Shown piece by piece: positions 26,136 through 34,973 of a DNA stretch of 64,000 nucleotides. A model generated the notes under the pieces. That model did no database searches. It saw only the letters and a list, made by a program, of their open reading frames with translations, and had not been told where the DNA came from. Both the position numbers and the translations under genes were made by a program. The stretch comes from IOR16 sp963521065. GTDB taxonomy: Bacteria; Bacillota; Clostridia; Peptostreptococcales; Anaerovoracaceae. The DNA lies in NCBI GenBank assembly GCA_963521065.1, contig CAUQTI010000008.1, positions 62,001 through 126,000 on the forward strand. Direction: 5' to 3'. Position 1 is the stretch's first letter. Each line of letters starts with the position of its first letter.

Positions 26136-26264
26136 ATGGCTGTTATTCCGCTTCTTGTCGGTTATCTCGTCGGCAGCCGCTGTGGTTCTAATTCTTGCAG
26201 ATGCGGTTCAAATTCTTGTAACTATAATTATACTTGTAGATGCCGATGCTGTTACAGACGTTAA
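26136..26264 (+). CDS. Small Cys-rich peptide, possibly spore-associated
   Basis: A 42-residue open frame with a strong GAGGAGG site 7-8 nt before the ATG. It begins with a hydrophobic MAVIPLLVGYLVG, then a tandem CGSNSC motif (RCGSNSC, RCGSNSC), an Asn/Tyr stretch and a CRCRCCYRR tail; 8 of 42 residues are Cys. It lies directly upstream of cotJABC and shares with it a CATANNNTA -10 element, so a coat or exosporium role is inferred from context. I do not recognise a family. It is too short for usual gene calling and could be missed. Confidence 0.65.
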   Translation: MAVIPLLVGYLVGSRCGSNSCRCGSNSCNYNYTCRCRCCYRR

Positions 26265-26391
26265 CTAAAAAATAAGGATAAATAGAATTAAAGTCAATAT
26301 AAATGAATACGCTTGAAAAAATTATGAAAATACCAAGGATCAATATACGATATTAGTTTGAATATAACCTGCAAATACCTGTTTTTACCAT

Positions 26392-26437
26392 GAAAAGCTG
26401 TCTATCCTATCAGGATATGATGGCTTTTCTTCTTTTA
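26392..26437 (+). terminator. Intrinsic terminator between the Cys-rich gene and cotJ
   Basis: AAAAGC ... ATCCT-AT-CAGGAT ... GCTTTT hairpin followed by TCTTCTTTT. It makes the peptide gene a separate transcript from cotJABC. Confidence 0.7.
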
Positions 26438-26469
26438 TACATTGTTTTTGCACCATTTTATAAGCAACG

Positions 26470-26478
26470 CATAGAATA
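26470..26478 (+). promoter_or_regulatory. Sigma-E/sigma-K-type -10 element of cotJABC
   Basis: CATAGAATA fits CATANNNTA, about 50 nt before the cotJA start. An AC-containing segment 15 nt upstream could be the -35. This agrees with the mother-cell expression known for cotJ. Confidence 0.5.
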
Positions 26479-26529
26479 ATTCTGAGGCTGGAAACAGCTA
26501 TATTCTTAACATGGAAAGGAGCTTTTATC

Positions 26530-26757
26530 GTGGATGATTTTGCACTAAAATTTGGCGAAATTACACTGGAGCATAATTTTCGCAGTCCAGTTTCCAAAAA
26601 TGTAAACGGAAATTTACCGTTAGACCAATTACCTTTAGCAATGGCCTATGTCCCTATGCAAACTTGGAATGGAACCTATGAGGGGATGCGTGCCCTTGAA
26701 CGGGGAACGATTTTCCCTGATTTGGACTTACCGTTCAGCGGAATAGGAGTGAAATAG
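26530..26757 (+). CDS. cotJA: Spore coat-associated protein CotJA
   Basis: A 75-residue small coat protein. The conserved core AYVPMQTWNGTYEGMRAL followed by GTIFPDLDLPF is the CotJA signature. Translation starts at GTG 26530, 8 nt after AAAGGAG. It is the first of three closely packed genes; the cotJB start follows 7 nt after its stop. Confidence 0.92.
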   Translation: MDDFALKFGEITLEHNFRSPVSKNVNGNLPLDQLPLAMAYVPMQTWNGTYEGMRALERGTIFPDLDLPFSGIGVK

Positions 26758-26764
26758 AAGCATT

Positions 26765-27013
26765 ATGACAGAACAACAAAATTTAATGAGACGGTTGCAA
26801 ATTCAAGATTTTGTAATAACCGATATTAATTTGTATTTAGATACTCATCCTGATGACCAGGCGGCACTGGAATATTATAATAGATACCGCGACTTAAGAA
26901 ATCAAACTTTAGCAGCATACACTAAACAATTCGGCCCGATTACCCCGGAAGATGTCTATGCGGACAGCTGGACCTGGGTAGAATCTCCGTGGCCGTGGGA
27001 AGGATGTTTATAA
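26765..27013 (+). CDS. cotJB: Spore coat protein CotJB
   Basis: An 82-residue protein with the family pattern: LQIQDFVITDINLYLDTHPDD, then ALEYYNRYRDL and a Trp-rich WTWVESPWPWEG C-terminus. It acts with CotJC in the inner coat. No ideal ribosome site precedes the ATG (AGGAG is 15 nt away within the cotJA end), so coupling to cotJA is likely. cotJC follows after 4 nt. Confidence 0.92.
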   Translation: MTEQQNLMRRLQIQDFVITDINLYLDTHPDDQAALEYYNRYRDLRNQTLAAYTKQFGPITPEDVYADSWTWVESPWPWEGCL

Positions 27014-27017
27014 AACT

Positions 27018-27635
27018 ATGTGGACGTATAACAGAATGCTGCAATATCCGGTGAATATTACAAAGCCGGATGCGCGTGCAGCTAAAATTATCATTACACA
27101 ATACGGCGGACCTGACGGCGAGCTCGGTGCTTCCATGCGCTATCTTTCACAGCGATACACAATGCCTTACCGGCAGGTTGCCGGTATACTTAATGATATC
27201 GGCACAGAAGAGCTTGCACATCTGGAAATGGTCAGCACCATTGTACACCAGCTTACGAGGAATCTGACACTCGAACAGATTAAGGAGCAAGGGTTTGAGC
27301 CTTACTTTGTAGACCATACAGTTGGTGTGTACCCGCAGGCCGCTTCCGGCACGCCCTTCAGTGCCTGTGCATTTGCATCCAAAGGGGATGCAATCACTGA
27401 TTTAATGGAGGATATGGCAGCAGAGCAAAAAGCAAGAACCACTTATGACAATATTCTCCGCCTTGTGGATAATCCCGAAGTAATTGATCCGATTCGTTTT
27501 TTAAGAGAACGTGAAATCGTTCATTTCCAACGCTTTGGTGAATCTTTGAGAATCGTACAGGATAAACTGGACGAAAAGAATTTCTATGCAATCAATCCTG
27601 AGTTCGATTTAAGATCGAACGATCGATGCAAATAA
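27018..27635 (+). CDS. cotJC: Spore coat protein CotJC, manganese catalase family
   Basis: A 205-residue ferritin-like protein of the Mn-catalase family. Metal-binding Glu/His positions are visible in GELGASMRYLSQRY, GTEELAHLEMV and the later REREIVHFQRFGE segment. It is shorter than free-living Mn catalases and matches CotJC. It may protect the spore from peroxide or be structural. It ends the cotJ operon at a strong shared terminator. Confidence 0.94.
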   Translation: MWTYNRMLQYPVNITKPDARAAKIIITQYGGPDGELGASMRYLSQRYTMPYRQVAGILNDIGTEELAHLEMVSTIVHQLTRNLTLEQIKEQGFEPYFVDHTVGVYPQAASGTPFSACAFASKGDAITDLMEDMAAEQKARTTYDNILRLVDNPEVIDPIRFLREREIVHFQRFGESLRIVQDKLDEKNFYAINPEFDLRSNDRCK

Positions 27636-27655
27636 AATTATCTTTCTATTTTATG

Positions 27656-27700
27656 AAAATCCGCTCAGAAACAATTGCTTTTGAGCGGATTTTCTTTATC
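27656..27700. terminator. Bidirectional terminator between cotJC and trpA
   Basis: AAAATCCGCTCA / TGAGCGGATTTT stem with A and T tracts on its two flanks separates the convergent operons. Confidence 0.92.
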
Positions 27701-27705
27701 TTTCT

Positions 27706-28494
27706 TTACCGATTCAGTGATTCCGGGTTCAATGCTGTTTTCAGCTCCTTAATATAAGCACTCACAGCAGAAGGACTTTCCTTTCCATATTCCTCGACCA
27801 GTTTCACAATCGCACTTCCGACAATCACACCATCTGAAATTTTCGCCATCTCTCTCGCCTGCTCCGCGGTCGCAATTCCAAACCCCACGGCACAAGGAAT
27901 ATCGGATACTTCTTTTACCTGTGCTATTTTTTCACCAATTTCACTTTGAAGCTCTGTTCGTACACCCGTTACCCCCAAAGATGACACGCAATAAAGAAAG
28001 CCTTCGGCCTCTTTTGCAATCTTAAAAACGCGTTCTTCGGAAGTCAATGTAATCATAGAAAGAAAATCAATCCCGTAGCTTCGGCAAACCTCTGAAAACT
28101 CGTCCTTTTCTTCAAAAGGCACGTCCGGCATCAAAATGCCATCTACCTGCGCTCTTTGGCAACGCTTCATAAACGCTTCTTTCCCGTAAGAAAACACCGG
28201 ATTGGCATAGGTTAAAAACACAAAAGGAATGGCAACTGTTTTTCTGACCCTTTCAATGAGATCAAACAGCTTATCCACCGTACATCCCGCCTGTAGAGCA
28301 CGCTCGTTCGCCGCCTGTATCACAGGCCCTTCCGCAGTTGGATCCGAAAAGGGAATACCGATTTCAATGAGATCAGCTCCTGCTTCTGCCATCGCATAAA
28401 TCAGTTTTTCTGTTGTCTGCATGTCTGGATCACCTCCGGTAAGAAAGGCAATAAATGCTTTTTTATTCTCAAATGCCTGCTTTATTTTACTCAT
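27706..28494 (-). CDS. trpA: Tryptophan synthase alpha subunit
   Basis: A 262-residue TIM-barrel enzyme that cleaves indole-3-glycerol phosphate to indole. Catalytic residues: the Glu in LIEIGIPFSDPTAEGPVIQ (near 45) and the Asp in DGILMPDVPFEE. GFGIATAEQ forms the phosphate site. It overlaps trpB by 8 nt, the usual trpBA coupling, and ends 5 nt from the shared terminator. Confidence 0.97.
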   Translation of the reverse strand: MSKIKQAFENKKAFIAFLTGGDPDMQTTEKLIYAMAEAGADLIEIGIPFSDPTAEGPVIQAANERALQAGCTVDKLFDLIERVRKTVAIPFVFLTYANPVFSYGKEAFMKRCQRAQVDGILMPDVPFEEKDEFSEVCRSYGIDFLSMITLTSEERVFKIAKEAEGFLYCVSSLGVTGVRTELQSEIGEKIAQVKEVSDIPCAVGFGIATAEQAREMAKISDGVIVGSAIVKLVEEYGKESPSAVSAYIKELKTALNPESLNR

Positions 28495-29671
28495 AAATAT
28501 TCACCCCTCTGTATCTCGCAATCGCGGCCACATCTTTATCTCCGCGCCCCGAAAGATTCACAACAAGAACTTCCTCGCGTTTCATTTCCTTTGCTAATTT
28601 CATCGCATGTGCAACCGCATGTGCACTTTCAATTGCCGGAATGATTCCCTCTGTGCGGGAAAGGTATTCAAATGCCGCAACCGCCTCATCATCGGTTACA
28701 CTCACATATGCCGCTCTTTTTTGGTCGAAAAGCATTGCATGCTCCGGCCCGATTCCCGGATAATCCAAGCCTGCAGATATGGAATAGACCGGTGCAATCT
28801 GCCCATACTTATCCTGACAGAAATATGATTTCATCCCGTGAAAAATCCCAACACTTCCCGTCGCAATTGTAGCAGCAGTCCGCGGTGTATCTGCACCTAG
28901 TCCGGCAGCTTCACAACCGATTAGCTTCACAGATTCTTCCTCAATGAATTCATAAAAAGCACCCATTGCATTGCTCCCGCCGCCCACACACGCAACCACT
29001 GCATCAGGAAGCTTTCCTTCCTCATTCATTAGCTGCTCTTTTATTTCTCTTCCGATTATTTTTTGAAAATCTCTTACAATCATTGGAAACGGATGCGGCC
29101 CCATGACAGAGCCTAGAACGTAAAGTGTATCGTCCATACGCCCCGCCCATTCTCGCATTGTTTCATTCACAGCGTCCTTTAATGTCTGCGTTCCACTTGT
29201 CACTGCGTGCACCTTTGCCCCCAAAAGCTCCATGCGAAATACATTCAGCACCTGCCGCTCTGTATCCTCTTTCCCCATAAAAATTTCGCAATCAAGTCCC
29301 ATTAATGCTGCGGCCGTTGCCGTTGCAACACCATGCTGTCCGGCACCGGTTTCTGCAATTACGCGCTTTTTACCCATGCGCTTTGCCAAAAGAACCTGCC
29401 CTAAAACGTTATTAATTTTATGCGATCCCGTATGGTTTAAATCCTCTCGTTTTAAGTAAATTTTTGCGCCACCCAAATCTTTCGTCATTTTTTCTGCATA
29501 GTAAAGCATCGACGGCCGTCCTGCATATTTATGCAGTAATTCATCCAATTCTTGACAAAAGTCCGGATCGTTTTTATAATGCATATACTGCTGTTCTAAT
29601 TCTAATACTGCCTGCATCAGCGTTTCTGGGATATACTGTCCGCCATGCTCGCCAAATCTTCCTTTTTTCAT
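28487..29671 (-). CDS. trpB: Tryptophan synthase beta subunit
   Basis: A 394-residue PLP enzyme joining indole with serine to give tryptophan. The PLP lysine is in REDLNHTGSHKINN, and the glycine loop CVGGGSNAMG and GAGQHGVATATAAALMGL are intact. Two tandem ATGs follow GAGGG; the second (29671) has the better spacing (5 nt), the first (29674) only 2 nt. It heads a separate trpBA operon governed by its own Trp T-box. Confidence 0.97.
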   Translation of the reverse strand: MKKGRFGEHGGQYIPETLMQAVLELEQQYMHYKNDPDFCQELDELLHKYAGRPSMLYYAEKMTKDLGGAKIYLKREDLNHTGSHKINNVLGQVLLAKRMGKKRVIAETGAGQHGVATATAAALMGLDCEIFMGKEDTERQVLNVFRMELLGAKVHAVTSGTQTLKDAVNETMREWAGRMDDTLYVLGSVMGPHPFPMIVRDFQKIIGREIKEQLMNEEGKLPDAVVACVGGGSNAMGAFYEFIEEESVKLIGCEAAGLGADTPRTAATIATGSVGIFHGMKSYFCQDKYGQIAPVYSISAGLDYPGIGPEHAMLFDQKRAAYVSVTDDEAVAAFEYLSRTEGIIPAIESAHAVAHAMKLAKEMKREEVLVVNLSGRGDKDVAAIARYRGVNIYE

Positions 29672-29724
29672 CATTCCCTCTTTTCTTCTGCTTTTGGATA
29701 TAAAATTTTCCGATATTTTTCAAA

Positions 29725-30003
29725 AATAAAAGAGCCCTTATCCTAAAAATAGGACAAAAGCTCAACTTCTGCGGTACCACCTAATTTGATGTAAAAATAC
29801 ACCCACTCGAAACGTACAACCATACGCCTTCCTGTGATAACGGACGGAAACCCCGTTGGGAATTACTCAGCAATGCCTTTCCCCCCACCTTCATGAGTCC
29901 ATTCACTATGCTTGCGACGACTGCAATTTCACCACCAGCAGCTCTCTGTGCGACGCTTTTTCATACTTACTCTTCTCAATCATCAGTTTTTATTTTTATA
30001 TTT
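29725..30003 (-). promoter_or_regulatory. Tryptophan T-box leader of trpBA
   Basis: On the minus strand the leader shows the T-box hallmarks. They are an AGAGAGCTGCTGGTGGTGA stem I segment, a GTGAATGGACTC specifier region with UGG at 29901-29899 (Trp codon), and the antiterminator sequence AGGTGGTACCGCAGAAG (29782-29766). A terminator, GAGCTTTTGTCCTA / TAGGATAAGGGCTC plus T-run, lies at 29764-29725. Uncharged tRNA-Trp should allow read-through into trpB. Confidence 0.93.
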
Positions 30004-30009
30004 TGTCCC

Positions 30010-30038
30010 ATTCTATAAGGTGATTTCTAAAATGTCAA
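30010..30038 (-). promoter_or_regulatory. trpBA promoter
   Basis: TTGACA-17-TAGAAT on the minus strand, just upstream of the T-box leader. Confidence 0.85.
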
Positions 30039-30073
30039 TAGAATTTTTTATTATTTTATTTTATTTTTTCCTC

Positions 30074-30103
30074 TTGACATTAAAATATCATTTATCGTAT
30101 AAT
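30074..30103 (+). promoter_or_regulatory. trpEGDCF promoter
   Basis: TTGACA, 18-nt spacer, TATAAT. It is divergent from the trpBA promoter, with the two -35 elements only about 35 bp apart. Confidence 0.85.
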
Positions 30104-30109
30104 ACATTC

Positions 30110-30405
30110 AATTTCATACCGTTCATGAAACCGTTGAAGTGGAGATAAAAACGAATCGTGCACTTACAGAGAGTCCGGGATGCTGAGAACCGGGCAGAAC
30201 GCAGCTTGTTAAATGGACCACAGAGGGCGCAGTCAAAGGCAGCTTGCCGAGTATTCTGCGACGTAAGACATACGTCAGTTGTCAGGAATATGTTGGTATT
30301 CCGTTAAGAGTGAGAGTCTTTTTTGCCTCTCAAAGCAAGGTGGCACCGCGGGTTTTTGCAGAAATCCGTCCTTGACAGCATTGTCATGGACGGATTTTTT
30401 TCTAT
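30110..30405 (+). promoter_or_regulatory. Tryptophan T-box leader of trpEGDCF
   Basis: The leader carries stem I elements (CAGAGAGTCCGGGATG) and a candidate UGG specifier at 30214-30216 in AAATGGACCA. The T-box AAGGTGGCACCGCGGG is at 30337-30352. The terminator AAATCCGTCC-TTGACA ... TGTCA-TGGACGGATTTTTTT is at 30362-30402. The specifier is less certain than in the trpBA leader because I cannot fold the stem by computation. Confidence 0.92.
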
Positions 30406-30424
30406 TCTCAAAGGAGGTACACCT

Positions 30425-31870
30425 ATGCACGAATCACTTTATCAGCCAAACATTGAAATGGCAGAATGCCTTTCAAAAAATTATGAAACCATTCCGGTCA
30501 GCCGTACAATTTACGCAGATTCAGTTACACCAATTGAAATCCTTAAGCGTTTGAAAAAAAGGAGCTCTTGCTGTTATCTTCTGGAAAGCTTGGAAGATGC
30601 GGCACACAGAGGACGTTATACCTTTCTTGGTTATGACCCTAAGTACAACCTTACCAATCTCTCTATAAAAGACGAAAATCCTGTAGATGCAATTAAACGG
30701 ATTATAGAGTCCAACCGTATTCCGCAGCTCGCCGGACTTCCGCCGTTTACAGGAGGCCTTGTCGGTTATTTTTCCTATGATTTTATAAAATATATTGAAC
30801 CTTGTTTAACCTTTCCGCATTCAAGAAATCACTCTATTCCTGATTTTGACTTGATGCTTTTTGACAAGGTGATTGCATTTGACCACTTGCAGGAAAAAAT
30901 CATCTTAATTTCCCTCATAAAAACAGACTTTTTAAAAGAAAATTATAAAACGGCAACTGAACAACTGGATGACATGGCAGCATTTCTGCTGCATGGCGAA
31001 AAAATAGAATCCACGCCTTTCTCTCTTCAATCAGCCTTTCGTTCCCGTATGAACAAGAATGATTACTGCAAAATGGTTGAAAAAGCAAAAGAATTTATCC
31101 GCAAAGGAGATATCTTTCAGGTTGTGTTGTCCAACTGCTTTGAGGCGGATGCAGAGGGAAGCCTGTTGGATGGATATCGCGTGCTTCGTACCAGCAATCC
31201 CTCTCCTTATATGTTTTATTTCAGTAAAGAAAACATGGAAATCGCAGGTGCTTCTCCTGAAACTCTCGTAAAATTAGACACTGAAACGCTCTATACTTAT
31301 CCTCTCGCCGGCACGAGACGCCGCGGAAAAAATGTAGAGGAAGACGAACGTTTGGAAAAAGAATTACTAAACGATGAAAAAGAGCTGTCTGAACACGATA
31401 TGCTCGTAGATTTAGGGCGGAATGACTTAGGAAAGGTGAGTAAAATCGGTTCTGTCACTGTAAAAGAGTACCACCAGGTTGTGAAGTTTTCTCATGTAAT
31501 GCATCTCAGCTCAACCGTATCCGGAGCACTGGAAGAAGGAAAAAATGCAATGGATGCTGTTTGTGCTGTACTTCCGGCCGGTACGCTGTCCGGTGCTCCG
31601 AAAATCCGCGCCTGCCAAATTATTGACGAACTTGAAAAAGAAAAACGCGGGCTCTACGGCGGTGCCATCGGATACATCGGATTTAACGGAAACCTGGATA
31701 CCTGCATCGCCATCCGCCTTGCCGTAAAAACGGATCATAAAGTAACGGTTCAATCCGGTGCCGGAATTGTATTCGACAGTGTTCCTGAAAAAGAATACCA
31801 GGAGTGCATCAACAAAGCGACTGCGGTAATCGAAGCATTGCAGACGGCAGAAAGGAGAAACGTACTATGA
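30425..31870 (+). CDS. trpE: Anthranilate synthase component I
   Basis: A 481-residue chorismate-utilising enzyme making anthranilate with TrpG. The C-terminal domain carries GDIFQVVLSN, the GASPETLVKL region, PLAGTRRRG and GTLSGAPKIRA. The N-terminal LLES stretch near residue 40 is the tryptophan feedback site in relatives. ATG 30425 follows AAAGGAGG just after the T-box terminator. Its stop overlaps the trpG start (ATGA). Confidence 0.96.
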   Translation: MHESLYQPNIEMAECLSKNYETIPVSRTIYADSVTPIEILKRLKKRSSCCYLLESLEDAAHRGRYTFLGYDPKYNLTNLSIKDENPVDAIKRIIESNRIPQLAGLPPFTGGLVGYFSYDFIKYIEPCLTFPHSRNHSIPDFDLMLFDKVIAFDHLQEKIILISLIKTDFLKENYKTATEQLDDMAAFLLHGEKIESTPFSLQSAFRSRMNKNDYCKMVEKAKEFIRKGDIFQVVLSNCFEADAEGSLLDGYRVLRTSNPSPYMFYFSKENMEIAGASPETLVKLDTETLYTYPLAGTRRRGKNVEEDERLEKELLNDEKELSEHDMLVDLGRNDLGKVSKIGSVTVKEYHQVVKFSHVMHLSSTVSGALEEGKNAMDAVCAVLPAGTLSGAPKIRACQIIDELEKEKRGLYGGAIGYIGFNGNLDTCIAIRLAVKTDHKVTVQSGAGIVFDSVPEKEYQECINKATAVIEALQTAERRNVL

Positions 31871-32442
31871 TTTTACTCATCGATAATTATGACAGCTTTT
31901 CTTATAATTTATATCAAATGGCAGGCACCTTTGCTTCAGAGATCAAAGTAATTCGCAACGATGAAATGACCGTTGCTGAAATCGCGAAACTTCGTCCAGA
32001 TAGAATTATCTTGTCACCCGGCCCAGGGGCTCCTTTGCAAGCTGGCATCTGCATTGAAGTAGTCCGTCACTTCAGTGCTCACATTCCCATCTTAGGTGTA
32101 TGCCTGGGACACCAAGCAATCTGTGAAGCGTATGGTGCAACGGTATCTTTTGCAAAACAAGTGATGCACGGACGTCAGTCTGAAATCGAATTAGACTTAA
32201 CTTGTCCCCTTTTTTACGGGCTCCCTGCCGTAATCAAAGGCGCAAGGTACCATTCTCTTGCCGTATTGGAAGAAACACTTCCAAACGACTTGCTTGTCTC
32301 TGCCCGCAGCAGAGACGGAGAAATCATGGCAGTCCGACATCGAAAGTACGAAGTATACGGTGTACAGTTCCATCCGGAATCTATCCTGACACCAGAAGGA
32401 AAAACGATATTAAAGAATTTTATAGGAGGAACGTCACTATGA
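31867..32442 (+). CDS. trpG: Anthranilate synthase component II (glutamine amidotransferase)
   Basis: A 191-residue class I glutaminase feeding ammonia to TrpE. Motifs: LIDNYDSFSYNL at the start, LSPGPGAP, nucleophile Cys in GVCLGHQAI and the His/Glu pair in VQFHPESILTPEG. ATG 31867 with AAAGGAG, overlapping trpE by 4 nt. It might also serve folate synthesis if no pabA exists elsewhere; that cannot be judged here. Confidence 0.95.
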   Translation: MILLIDNYDSFSYNLYQMAGTFASEIKVIRNDEMTVAEIAKLRPDRIILSPGPGAPLQAGICIEVVRHFSAHIPILGVCLGHQAICEAYGATVSFAKQVMHGRQSEIELDLTCPLFYGLPAVIKGARYHSLAVLEETLPNDLLVSARSRDGEIMAVRHRKYEVYGVQFHPESILTPEGKTILKNFIGGTSL

Positions 32443-33455
32443 TAAAAGAAGCCATTGAAAAAATGATTCGCTCGGAAAACCTGGATTACACGGTTGCAGA
32501 ATGTGTAATGGATGAAATTATGACTGGAAAAGCAAGTCCGCCCCAAATTGCTGCTTATTTGACGGCTCTGTCAATCAAGGGCGAAACCATTGATGAAATC
32601 ACTGCTTCCGCAGCAGGTATGCGAAAACACTGTGTCACACTACTTCCAAATACTGAGGTTCTTGAAATCGTAGGAACGGGAGGTGACCGTTCAAACTCCT
32701 TTAATATCTCAACAACGGCTTCCCTCGTCGTATCCGCAGCAGGCGTCCCTGTAGCAAAGCATGGAAACCGAGCTGCTTCAAGCAAATGCGGAGCCGCAGA
32801 TGTGTTAGAGGCATTGGGCGTTAATCTCGCCGTTTCCGTGGAGCAAAATCAAAAAATTCTAGAAGAAATCGGCCTTTGTTTCTTGTTTGCGCAAAACCAT
32901 CATATCGCAATGAAATACGTCGCTCCCGTGAGAAAAGAATTGGGAGTCCGTACCATTTTTAATGTTTTGGGGCCGCTTTCCAATCCAGCTAAAGCAAAGA
33001 TTCAGTTGCTCGGCGTATACAAAGAAGAACTCGTAGAACCGCTTGCACACGTCCTTTCCAAGCTAGGAATCACACAAGCAATGGTAGTATACGGACAAGA
33101 TGGCTTGGATGAGATCTCAATGAGCGCCCCGACCAGTGTCTGCGAGGTTCGAAACGGAACACTTCACTCCTATACACTCCATCCAGAGGACTACGGCTTT
33201 CAAATCTGCAGCAAGCAGGAACTCGTCGGAGGAAGTCCACTTGAAAATGCAAAGATCACGCGTGAAATTTTAGCTGGAAAAAAAGGAGCCAAACGTGATA
33301 CCATTCTCTTCAATGCCGGTGCCGCACTTTACCTTGCGCGCCCCGAATTGACAATGCAGCAAGCAATCTCCCTTGCAGAAGCGACGATTGACAGCGGAAA
33401 AGCCTTACAACAGCTTGAAAAACTCATTTTCCTCTCCAACGAGGTGGCGTCATGA
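32439..33455 (+). CDS. trpD: Anthranilate phosphoribosyltransferase
   Basis: A 338-residue enzyme adding the phosphoribosyl group of PRPP to anthranilate. The signature GTGGDRSNSFNISTTASLV (near 79-97) binds PRPP, and KHGNRAASSKCGAADVLEALG follows. The ATG overlaps the trpG stop (ATGA) with ATAGGAGG upstream. The trpG-trpD genes are separate, not fused as in enterics. Confidence 0.96.
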   Translation: MIKEAIEKMIRSENLDYTVAECVMDEIMTGKASPPQIAAYLTALSIKGETIDEITASAAGMRKHCVTLLPNTEVLEIVGTGGDRSNSFNISTTASLVVSAAGVPVAKHGNRAASSKCGAADVLEALGVNLAVSVEQNQKILEEIGLCFLFAQNHHIAMKYVAPVRKELGVRTIFNVLGPLSNPAKAKIQLLGVYKEELVEPLAHVLSKLGITQAMVVYGQDGLDEISMSAPTSVCEVRNGTLHSYTLHPEDYGFQICSKQELVGGSPLENAKITREILAGKKGAKRDTILFNAGAALYLARPELTMQQAISLAEATIDSGKALQQLEKLIFLSNEVAS

Positions 33456-34240
33456 TTTTAGAACAAATCGCAGAAAAAACACGACAAAGAGTCGCAAAAC
33501 AAAGAGAAAAAAAGAGTTTTCACGAAGTGCAGATTTGTGCGCAAAAAATGGCACAAGGCCAACACTTTCCATTTGAAGCAGCACTGCACGCACCCGGAAT
33601 TTCTTTTATTTGCGAGGTGAAAAAAGCGTCTCCCTCCAAAGGCATTTTCGTAAAAGAGTTTCCCTACCTCGCGATTGCAAAGGAATATGAAAAAGCCGGA
33701 GCAAACGCAATCTCCGTCCTGACAGAACCTGATTTCTTTCAAGGAAGCCCCCGTTTCCTTGAAGAGATTGCAAATGCTGTCTCTGTCCCTGTTTTACGAA
33801 AGGATTTTATTATAGACCCCTATCAAATCTATGAGTCAAAGCTTTTAGGGGCATCCGCCATTCTTTTGATTTGTGCCCTTTTAGATACTGCCACTTTAAA
33901 AAACTATCTTAAAACTGCACACAGCTTAGGTCTCAGTGCCCTTGTGGAAGCACATACAGAACTTGAGGTTAAATCTGCACTGGAAGCCGGTGCAAAAATC
34001 ATTGGTATCAATAACCGTGACCTGAAAACCTTTTCGGTTGACCTCACTACAAGCGCACGCTTAAGAAAACACATTCCGGCGGAAATTCTCTTTGTCTCTG
34101 AAAGTGGAATTCAAAGTGCACAAGAGGTTTCGTTTCTAAGAAAGATTGGAACCGATGCCGTCCTCATTGGAGAAACACTCATGAAGAGCAATGATAAGAA
34201 AGAACAGCTCTCCCTGCTGCGAGGTGAGATAAGTGAGTAA
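33452..34240 (+). CDS. trpC: Indole-3-glycerol-phosphate synthase
   Basis: A 262-residue TIM-barrel enzyme closing the indole ring. Conserved segments: FICEVKKASPSKG (catalytic Lys), LRKDFIIDPYQIYES, and GINNRDLKTF with the ESGI loop near the end. It begins in a 4-nt overlap with trpD and overlaps trpF by 8 nt. It is not fused to trpF. Confidence 0.96.
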   Translation: MILEQIAEKTRQRVAKQREKKSFHEVQICAQKMAQGQHFPFEAALHAPGISFICEVKKASPSKGIFVKEFPYLAIAKEYEKAGANAISVLTEPDFFQGSPRFLEEIANAVSVPVLRKDFIIDPYQIYESKLLGASAILLICALLDTATLKNYLKTAHSLGLSALVEAHTELEVKSALEAGAKIIGINNRDLKTFSVDLTTSARLRKHIPAEILFVSESGIQSAQEVSFLRKIGTDAVLIGETLMKSNDKKEQLSLLRGEISE

Positions 34241-34838
34241 AATTAAAATCTGCGGGCTTTTTCGGGAATGTGACATTGATTTTGCAAATGCTGCTGCACC
34301 GGACTACATTGGCTTTGTATTTACGCAAAGCCGCCGTCAAGTTAGCTTTGAAACGGCAAAACAACTCAGGAAAAAATTAAATAACAGTATCCTTCCAATC
34401 GGCGTTTTTGTAGACTCGCCGATTGACGAGGTGCAGCACCTCTTTGAAGAAGGGGTTATTTGCATGGCACAGCTGCATGGAAATGAAAGTGAAGCCTATA
34501 TAAAAGAATTAAAAGAGCGGTGTGGCATTCCCGTGATTAAGACGATTAAAATCGAAAAAAGCAATCGAAACAATTCCTTTTTTTCAGAACGCTCTCGGGC
34601 AGATTTTCTCCTTTTTGACAGTCTCAAGGCAGGCAGTGGAAAACGCTTTGACTGGGACTTGATTCCTCCTTGTCAGAAACCCTTTTTCCTTGCGGGAGGA
34701 ATTGATTCACTAAATCTGAAAGAAGCACTCGCCCATCATCCTTTCTGTATCGATATCAGCAGCGGCGCAGAAACGAACGGAGTAAAGGATAAAGAGAAGA
34801 TGATAGATTTAGTAAAGCAAGTAAAAGAAACGTTCTAG
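34233..34838 (+). CDS. trpF: Phosphoribosylanthranilate isomerase
   Basis: A 201-residue TIM-barrel enzyme. KIKICGL contains the catalytic Cys, DYIGFVFTQSRRQV follows, and FDSLKAGSGKRFDW holds the catalytic Asp and phosphate loop. GTG start at 34233, within trpC. It ends the trp operon. Only a weak AT-rich hairpin (34845-34879) follows, so read-through is possible. Confidence 0.95.
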   Translation: MSKIKICGLFRECDIDFANAAAPDYIGFVFTQSRRQVSFETAKQLRKKLNNSILPIGVFVDSPIDEVQHLFEEGVICMAQLHGNESEAYIKELKERCGIPVIKTIKIEKSNRNNSFFSERSRADFLLFDSLKAGSGKRFDWDLIPPCQKPFFLAGGIDSLNLKEALAHHPFCIDISSGAETNGVKDKEKMIDLVKQVKETF

Positions 34839-34973
34839 CCCCAATCGAAAATTCTTGTTTTTAGAAGAAATTTTTTCGATATAGGAAGAAAAAGAAGATA
34901 AAACTGAAACAAATTATGGTATCTCCACTGAAAAAATGCTATAATATTAAATAATAGTTAGGAGGTACCGCCC

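Noticed and set aside
34845..34879. Strong terminator after trpF
   Set aside because: The inverted repeat is almost all A/T with an imperfect stem; I would not call it a reliable terminator.
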